Positions 14,728 through 21,133 of a stretch of DNA of 21,133 bases are shown one piece after another. The translations under genes were made by a program, and so were the position numbers. Position 1 is the first letter of the stretch, and each line of letters begins with the position of its first letter. This DNA is from Plakobranchus ocellatus. Lineage: Eukaryota; Mollusca; Gastropoda; Plakobranchidae. The DNA lies in NCBI GenBank assembly GCA_019648995.1, contig BLXT01005227.1, forward strand, positions 129,865 to 150,997. Direction: 5' to 3'. The notes under the pieces were generated by a model. That model saw only the letters and a list, made by a program, of their open reading frames with translations. It had not been told where the DNA came from and made no database searches.

Positions 14728-15982
14728 GCAGTGGAGGGACATCGGTGGCAAAAGTATAGAAAGCAAACCCGCCCTGAGGTATGTAGGGATCTTTCTGTCA
14801 TGATTCTGAGTGTGAGCCCAGGCCTGGCAGGATGTCATTGGTTGTGGACAGGCTATATTGTAAATAAAAATTAAGCCTTGGTATGACTTGGCTGAAACTT
14901 TATGCATTCTAACCCTTTTTTTTTAAGCATTGATCAATTGCAAATGATAATCTGCAATAGACTACAAGATAAGAAATTGAATTAATATGCAATTTTTTCA
15001 CAGTATTATTTACATTCACATAAGTACACGTAATTTGAATCCTTTCAAGCACTAATATACAGTGTGTTTAAGTAGTTCTGAACCTTTTTCATGCAACAGA
15101 TAAAAATGTTTACTAGGTCACAGTTGAAAGTTTTATAGAGATATAGATGCTACGAGTATGTCAATCATATAATGAGATGATGATCTAATTTTTGTAAAAG
15201 CACTTACTACAAATACAGTATTTAGGTGGATCACTTTTCATTTCATCATGGAGATGAATGCACTCTTGAAAGTCTAATTTCTATCTTTATGTTACTAAAT
15301 TATTACGCTTGCCGTAAACAAAATAGTTTAAGACATTAAAAGGGCCTTGTTGCTTCATCTGAGACTCAAAGGGCATGATTAGCTGCATCTAGTCAGATTC
15401 TAAGTTTATTTACTATTGGTTTCTTGTTTCTTAGTTTCAGTTGTACACATTTAACAAAACTTTTTTTTTCATAATTGTGTGAAGTAAAAATAAAATCCAT
15501 GTGGTATCAAGTATTAAATCTAGTCTTTAATATTAACACATTTTTTCCCATCACAAGGCCAGTTAAATTCTACAGCTTAGTAGTTTTGGTCTTCAGTGCA
15601 TAAATATTTTTTTTTATTTCCTAGAGGAATATACTGCTTTATTAATATTAGTCTACTGCTGCAAATGTTTCCCCAAAAAAAGTAAATTTGTCTTATTTCA
15701 GTGCTTTTATATCATGTATAAGATATACAATATGGAAAGGACAGTACTGTTGTATTATATTTATATCTTTCTAACACGTCTGAAACCATTTTGATCAGAA
15801 TATTTTAATAAACTGTTGCACACTAAAACAGAGCATTTGTATCTCATTTTATTATATTGGTTACTACCTATGTACATGAAAAACTTTTCTTTGGGCTGTA
15901 CTAACTAATAAAGTTTTCATTGTGCTTCCTGCTTCTGAATTTATTTTATTTTTTTTTTTTTGTACCTGTTCTCATTTGATAC
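14728..15982. other. No gene seen; poly(A)-type signals
   Basis: No supportable coding region. Canonical AATAAA occurs at about 15807 and again at 15906-15911. The latter is followed by tttcattgtgcttcctgc, a good GU/U-rich downstream element, so a transcript on the + strand may end near 15930. Confidence 0.4.
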
Positions 15983-16045
15983 TCTGTTGGGCGATTGTTA
16001 ATGCACTAGACTACCACTCAGTACTGATAAGTTGATTCCTTGAAG
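15983..16045 (+). repeat. tRNA-derived sequence (SINE head or tRNA pseudogene)
   Basis: The stretch TTAATGCACTAGACTACCAC around 15998-16017 reads like the D-arm/anticodon-arm part of a tRNA-related SINE. About 15-20 bases later comes GTTGATTCC at about 16031-16039, close to the RNA polymerase III B box GTTCGATTCC with one base missing. The A box region (ttgggcgattgttaatg) is only loosely similar. I see no cloverleaf good enough for a functional tRNA. A decayed tRNA-derived SINE is the simplest reading. Confidence 0.4.
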
Positions 16046-16269
16046 GATTAAAATCAACATCTACTTATCCTTATATTTTCTTATCCCTTGCATTTCTTTT
16101 TGCAATTAAGCATTAGTAGTTCAAAATGTTCAGGAGTATTAGATCTACCCAAAAGAAGATTGACTTATTCAATCAAGGTAAACTTTCACAACATTTTGCT
16201 ATCACTAAACAAAGATTACATGTTATGAACTCATTTCAACCCTCACTTTTGTAAAGCAAAAAAATGATT

Positions 16270-16320
16270 GTGATCAACATCATATATCGATGGCAGGCAT
16301 ACCAAACCTTTGAAGTGCCT
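16270..16320 (+). repeat. Short segment resembling 12340-12385
   Basis: A roughly 35-base core (ATCGATGGCAGGCATACCAA and following) aligns with ATTGATGGCAGGCGTATCAA near 12351 with about eight mismatches and no gaps. Read in the matching frame, both give IDGR-x2-K-x-LK-x-L followed by VF or LF. This may be a second, more decayed copy of the same source as the broken coding stretch at 12285-12877, or a shared repeat. The match is short. Confidence 0.3.
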
Positions 16321-16590
16321 TCTTTTTGTGTATGGGACTTATACTGATTCTACCCTGGTCTATCACGCCGCTTAACTAGGTCACGGACTGGCTGCCCAGC
16401 AGAAGCTGCTCCCACTGGACCAGCTATTTTTAGCTGTGTTCATGGTTATTCATGTTTTGGTTTTAGGCCGTAGTTTATTATAAAAGGTTTTTTTCTTGAT
16501 TTTCAAGAAGTTTTTACTAAAGTTTAATGAAGACATACACAGGTACTTTTCATACACTGGCGCTCATTTGTAAAAAATATATTAAAAATA

Positions 16591-16822
16591 TCATCATCAT
16601 CAGTTGCCTTGCTTTACAGCGTTGGCGATCATGGTCCTCCACTTTTTCCTGTCCTTTGTCGCTTCTATTGCTTCCAATGATTTCCCTGCCTTCAGCCAGT
16701 CTGCCAGGCCTTCAATGAGCTTTTCTCGTTGTTTTCCCCTACTGCGTTTTCCTTCCAACATTCCTGTTGTTACAAGATTCTCCAACTTTTCTCTTCGCAT
16801 AACATGGCCGAAAAAGGTTGCT
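16591..16822 (-). mobile_element. 5'-truncated LINE 3' end with (TGA)n tail
   Basis: On the - strand an intact frame begins right after a stop (16822-16824) and reads ATFFGHVMRREKLENLV, then GKRSRGKQREKL, then ATKDRKKWRTMIANAVKQGN before its stop. This order (FGHVMRR, GKRSRGRQR, DRxxWR) is the familiar C-terminal tail of non-LTR retrotransposon polyproteins. After the stop the - strand continues into TGATGATGATGA (16591-16602), the kind of microsatellite 3' end that several LINE families have instead of poly-A. Only about 70 codons remain, so this is a dead-on-arrival insertion. It is better preserved than the copy in LC3 intron 3. Confidence 0.85.
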
Positions 16823-17025
16823 TAAAAATATAGACAGTGCAATTGAGCCATCAATTACAGTAGCTAAAAAGGGTAAAAAAAACGAAGTATTGAACAAAAT
16901 TATGATGTCACAGCTAGAATTGTAAACTAACGCTATCGTAGAAAGTCACGTGATGAAGACCCTTTCATTTCTTCACTCTATAGAGGAGCTATTTGTAATG
17001 AAAAGACGATAACTTTGCAAACCTA

Positions 17026-17128
17026 CATAGCCAAGTATAGCTGTGCTTGGTCTACAGCACTAAGCCATGCTGTACGAGATGACTCGTGCTTGGTCCACAA
17101 AACTAGATCAAGCTGTCCAAGTTATCTC
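17026..17128 (+). repeat. 43-bp tandem duplication, about 2.4 copies
   Basis: Two full units of exactly 43 bp start at 17043 and 17086, both with GTGCTTGGTC and then ACA, ACTA, GCTGT and a final CTC at matching offsets. A partial unit (17026-17042, ending GCCAAGTATAGCT) precedes them and aligns with the end of the second unit (GTCCAAGTTATCTC). The copies have diverged moderately. No coding or RNA function is recognised. Confidence 0.7.
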
Positions 17129-17233
17129 ATACATAGGACACAATGAGTTAAGAGGCTTGATGCACCTGCCAATGATATTAATCCAGAAGGCTATCAATAG
17201 GGCCATGCTTACTGCTTAGCCCTCAGAGACGGA

Positions 17234-17372
17234 GAATGAGAGAGAGAGACAATTATGGATTAGACAAATATCCACATAATATAGTTCATACAATATGCAT
17301 ACTTGAATTGTATGTGAATATATGTGTATGTGCACATACATAATGCGTGTCTCTGTGTGTGTATATTATATG
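17234..17372 (+). repeat. (GA)n and TG/TA-type microsatellites
   Basis: A short (GA)n run lies at about 17237-17250. It is followed by ATGTGTATGTGCACATACATA-type alternating purine-pyrimidine sequence at about 17310-17372, including (GT)n near 17353-17361. These are simple sequences only. Confidence 0.8.
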
Positions 17373-18246
17373 TGTATATTTTGTTTTTTGTTTTTGTTTT
17401 TCACACCATATTTGAATGCGTTTTATAAGTAGATTTTTTTCTAATGACAATTTTTAATATTAAGATTACATTTTATGTCATAATTCTTTGCTTAGAGAGC
17501 ATCTATGGTATTTTTTGTGATCGTCCCTTTTTTCTTGATGAACCCTAAAGGGCAAAACGTTATTATGTGTATTCTTTGTTGTTGAACTTGTTAATTTAGT
17601 TTGAGTTGGTGGTTGCATTCTTTTATTATATTTATTTCATTTCCTTCAACCACCATAGCATCTTAAGAATCCTCTAATTTATTTTTATAAATATGTTTCT
17701 GAATGCGGTATTTGTATTTTTTTTTTACTTTTGCTAACTACTAAGTACCTTTGTTTACTAAATATGCTACAAAATATAACATTTTTGCACTTGAACATAC
17801 AACCTTTTAAAAGCCTTGCAGTGCCTTATATCTCCATGGTTGCTAATTTTTAGAAAACTTAAAATTCAGTTTTCCACAAAATGTCTCAAGTATTTTACAC
17901 ACACATTTTTTTTTTTTAATTATTCTATTTATGCATCACAAAAGAATAGTGTGGGGGTTCAAATGGATCCGCAAATTGACACTTTTTTGTCCTCCAAAAG
18001 GCACCCTACAAATAAAGTTTTTTTTTCTTTACTTTCATTTTAACTTTGCCTGATACTTTTAAGGCAATCCCAGCTCAATGCAGATTCAGTTAATAAGTTT
18101 TACAGAGTAATAGTAATACAGTATGATCTTATTGAAATGATACTGTTTAAAGGTCAAACAAAAAAAAATACAAGAACATTTTTGTAGGTTTAACTTTACT
18201 TGTGCTGGTTATTTTGCAATTTGCCTAGAATGAAATCCAACTGCTT
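17373..18246. other. No gene supported
   Basis: T-rich DNA with several T runs (for example 17718-17726, 17907-17919). The + strand frame at 17816-18043 is low-complexity and is not called. Confidence 0.45.
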
Positions 18247-18330
18247 TTATCTACCAAACTGCTGTAATTGTTGTGCAAGCTGTTCACTTTGTCTAGCTCT
18301 TTGTTCATTTATTTCAATTAGACACTTCAT
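18247..18330 (-). other. Short terminal-exon-like ORF, unidentified
   Basis: On the - strand, ATG at 18330-18328 opens 27 codons ending in TAA (18249-18247). They read MKCLIEINEQRARQSEQLAQ followed by QLQQFGR. The Glu/Gln/Arg-rich amphipathic pattern looks like the end of a coiled-coil protein rather than random A+T-rich translation. The frame is open upstream to about 18386. A pyrimidine-rich stretch (cttatatcttacttacttt) precedes it and could serve an AG acceptor at about 18325-18326. It lies downstream of the POLR2L poly(A) signal on the same strand. It may be the last exon of another - strand gene, or chance. I do not recognise a family. Confidence 0.25.
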
Positions 18331-18466
18331 TTGTAAAGTAAGTAAGATATAAGTTCCGAGATTTGATGAGGAATTTTGGCAAATTTTTTATCAAAATAAG
18401 AGAAACAAAAGAAAAGGTACCAACAAAGAAAAAAATAGCTAAATCAGAATATAAACGGCCATGAAT

Positions 18467-18472
18467 TTTATT
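18467..18472 (-). terminator. Candidate poly(A) signal for POLR2L
   Basis: AATAAA on the - strand (TTTATT on +), about 265 bases after the POLR2L stop codon. This gives a 3' UTR of roughly 290 bases, a normal length for a small housekeeping mRNA. The sequence between it and the stop has no competing feature. Confidence 0.6.
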
Positions 18473-18734
18473 CATTTATAGGAGATACTTGCTGCATGAG
18501 TTCTTAAACTTAACATGAACAAATGAAATAATTCAACACCATTCAAATCAACACTTGTAACATAACAAATAAATGATCTAGTATTTACATCATAAGAAAC
18601 TGCACCACTCGTGTCTCAGTCCAAATAAGTCACTCTTGCTCAGCATCGCTTTTCTTCCAACTGACACATTTCACGGCACATTTGTCTTACAATCCATTCT
18701 TTCTTTCAATCCTAAACTGCAGACAGATTCAGTA

Positions 18735-19784
<1,050 letters not shown>

Positions 19785-19827
19785 CTTGTTTATGGCTTTA
19801 CCTTGCTTGGTTCAGGCTCTCATATGA
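19785..19827 (-). other. Probable 5' UTR segment of POLR2L with upstream intron
   Basis: On the - strand a strong acceptor (tcttttcttacag) ends at 19828, so the exon with the start codon probably begins at 19827 and the 5' UTR is split by an intron whose other end lies further right. The 43-base leader contains a short upstream ORF (ATG AGA GCC TGA), which could lower translation slightly. The acceptor is visible; its use is inference. Confidence 0.55.
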
Positions 19828-19834
19828 CTGTAAG

Positions 19835-21112
19835 AAAAGAAATGTTAACATTAAATCCATGAAAAAATTGGGGTGTAAAAAATGAAGTTTTTTTTGTTTG
19901 TTTTTTTTTTTTGTGTGTGTGTTCTTTTTACTGATTCCTCTTTAAATCAAAACATAACATTAGGCAATTAGCAAGGCTGCTTAAAATAATTAAAATTTTA
20001 ATTTTCATCCAAACGAGTCACATTCATAATGCATAATCAAAATGTAAATTATCCATGTACAGTGAAAGTCGGAAAAACTAGAAAGCTTGTTCACATTTAA
20101 TTATCTTGTAATTACAGAATTCTCGTTTTTCGGAAAGTACCACTTAATTTAGTATATATTATAATCTCTGCATCAGTACATACTACGCAACAAAACTTGC
20201 CTGTAAACTAAAATGATTGTCACAGAGAAGGGAAGTACAGTTAATAAAAGATTGTTTCAAAGTTCCATCCAATCAGTAGGAAAGTAGTTTGGGTAATACT
20301 AATACTCTAGGCCTAATGTGAGGCCCAGTGCCTTTGAAGAATCCTGATACAGGCAACGTCAGGCACAACCAAACAAATGAGATTGGGAGACAGGCAATCG
20401 CTGTGTTTAGCATAATCTTACATTGAGAAAGTGTAGGTCAGTAAACCTATTATGCCCCTACAGTGTGTATGTACTCAGAGGAGTGTAGTCTGTAACATCT
20501 GTACAGGTCTATTTTCAGACTAATATAACTGCTAAGAGGACATTCAATATAATCTTACAACTTATGGAGGGGTGTCTCCTCTCCTGTAAGAAAAGTATAA
20601 TAATGGGTGGGGAGGTGTTCTTGAACCAATGTAATTTTACACTTTTGTGAGGTGCAAAAAATTAAAAAGGAAAAAAATGATGACAACACAAAGGAAGACT
20701 CAGTATTTTTGTTCACAACCATTGACACAGGAATATGTACTTTAAAGAAAAATAATTAAATTGTAATAGTGGTTTTGTACAAACAGTATGCATCCTATGC
20801 TACTTCAAACTTTCAACTTTTTGGCTGTCTAACCTGCAACTCAGAAGAACGCAGCAGTGCTCACTTGGCATAATTATACGTACGCTAAAGCATAAGTTCT
20901 CTTGAGCGGAGGCCTAACTCAACAGGCCAGAACAAACACCATGCATGCATGCATGTAAAATTTCAATATGTCATGGTCATTCAACATTTTGAAAAAGGCA
21001 ATTCTTTAACTAAAGTTATTGCTCGCTTCATAGGTTAACATGCCATCAGCTTTTATCATTATTGCTGTTATAATTATAATTTTTATTATAACAGATCAAC
21101 AATGTAATATTT
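19835..21112. other. No gene seen; POLR2L upstream flank
   Basis: This should hold the rest of the POLR2L 5' UTR intron and perhaps its promoter, but no CpG-rich patch, TATA box or first exon stands out. A short (GCAT)n palindromic run lies at 20940-20955. A T/G-rich run lies at about 19888-19930. A- and T-rich text with palindromic TTATAATTATAA-type sequence lies at 21067-21092. Confidence 0.4.
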
Positions 21113-21129
21113 GGGGGGGGGGGGGGGGG
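21113..21129 (+). repeat. Poly-G run of 17
   Basis: Seventeen consecutive G just before the window end, in otherwise A+T-rich DNA. Long G runs can form quadruplexes and are hard to sequence, so the exact length may be unreliable. Confidence 0.9.
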
Positions 21130-21133
21130 CGAA

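Noticed and set aside
16604-16825. 73-residue + strand frame
   Set aside because: It is the antisense shadow of the - strand LINE C-terminal frame.

Overview
This window looks like nuclear DNA from an invertebrate animal. It is strongly A+T-rich by eye and gene-poor. It carries two intron-containing protein genes, many microsatellites, and decayed non-LTR retrotransposons. A gastropod mollusc is my best guess: the interspersed AGATCT/CTAGAT repeats, (GAT)n, (CT)n and LINE/SINE debris would fit. That taxonomic call is inference from general impression, not proof. There are no bacterial operons, Shine-Dalgarno sites, CRISPR arrays or prophage genes.

Two genes can be reconstructed with confidence, although their exons are mostly too short to stand out as open reading frames. 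(1) An ATG8-family gene of the LC3 type (MAP1LC3-like) lies on the + strand, with coding exons at 6277-6352, 8187-8242, 8546-8652 and 10728-10893. It encodes 134 residues ending in the lipidation glycine plus two residues. (2) POLR2L (RPABC5/Rpb10), the small zinc-binding subunit shared by RNA polymerases I, II and III, lies on the - strand, with coding exons at 19784-19690 and 18855-18735 (71 residues). Its 5' UTR appears to be interrupted by an intron. The two genes point toward each other and are separated by several kilobases. They work in unrelated processes (autophagy and transcription), so I see convergent neighbours rather than a functional unit.

Layout: 1-430 is T-rich low complexity. 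440-1010 is a CpG-rich patch with an NRF1-like palindrome and a 45-bp tandem repeat, and is a candidate promoter. 1740-2490 is a decayed LINE (endonuclease pieces plus a C-terminal piece). 2838-3440 is a worn-down short-unit tandem repeat, 3715-3826 is (GAT)n, and 4110-4750 is a cluster of AGATCT/CTAGAT repeats. 4750-6210 is gene-less LC3 upstream DNA. 6277-10893 is the LC3 gene; its intron 1 holds a (CT)n tract and a decayed minisatellite, and its intron 3 holds a decayed sense-strand LINE reverse transcriptase. 10894 to about 11655 is the likely 3' UTR. 12285-12877 is a broken coding-like stretch of unknown family. 14070-14160 is (CT)n. 15983-16045 is tRNA-like. 16591-16822 is a 5'-truncated LINE tail on the - strand. 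17026-17128 is a 43-bp tandem duplication. 18247-19827 is the POLR2L region, and 19830-21133 is its gene-less upstream flank ending in a poly-G run.

I do not see a previously undescribed biological system here. The items most worth checking are the unidentified broken coding stretch near 12.3-12.9 kb with its partial echo at 16.3 kb, the 45-bp repeat in the CpG-rich patch, and a short terminal-exon-like ORF on the - strand at 18.3 kb.
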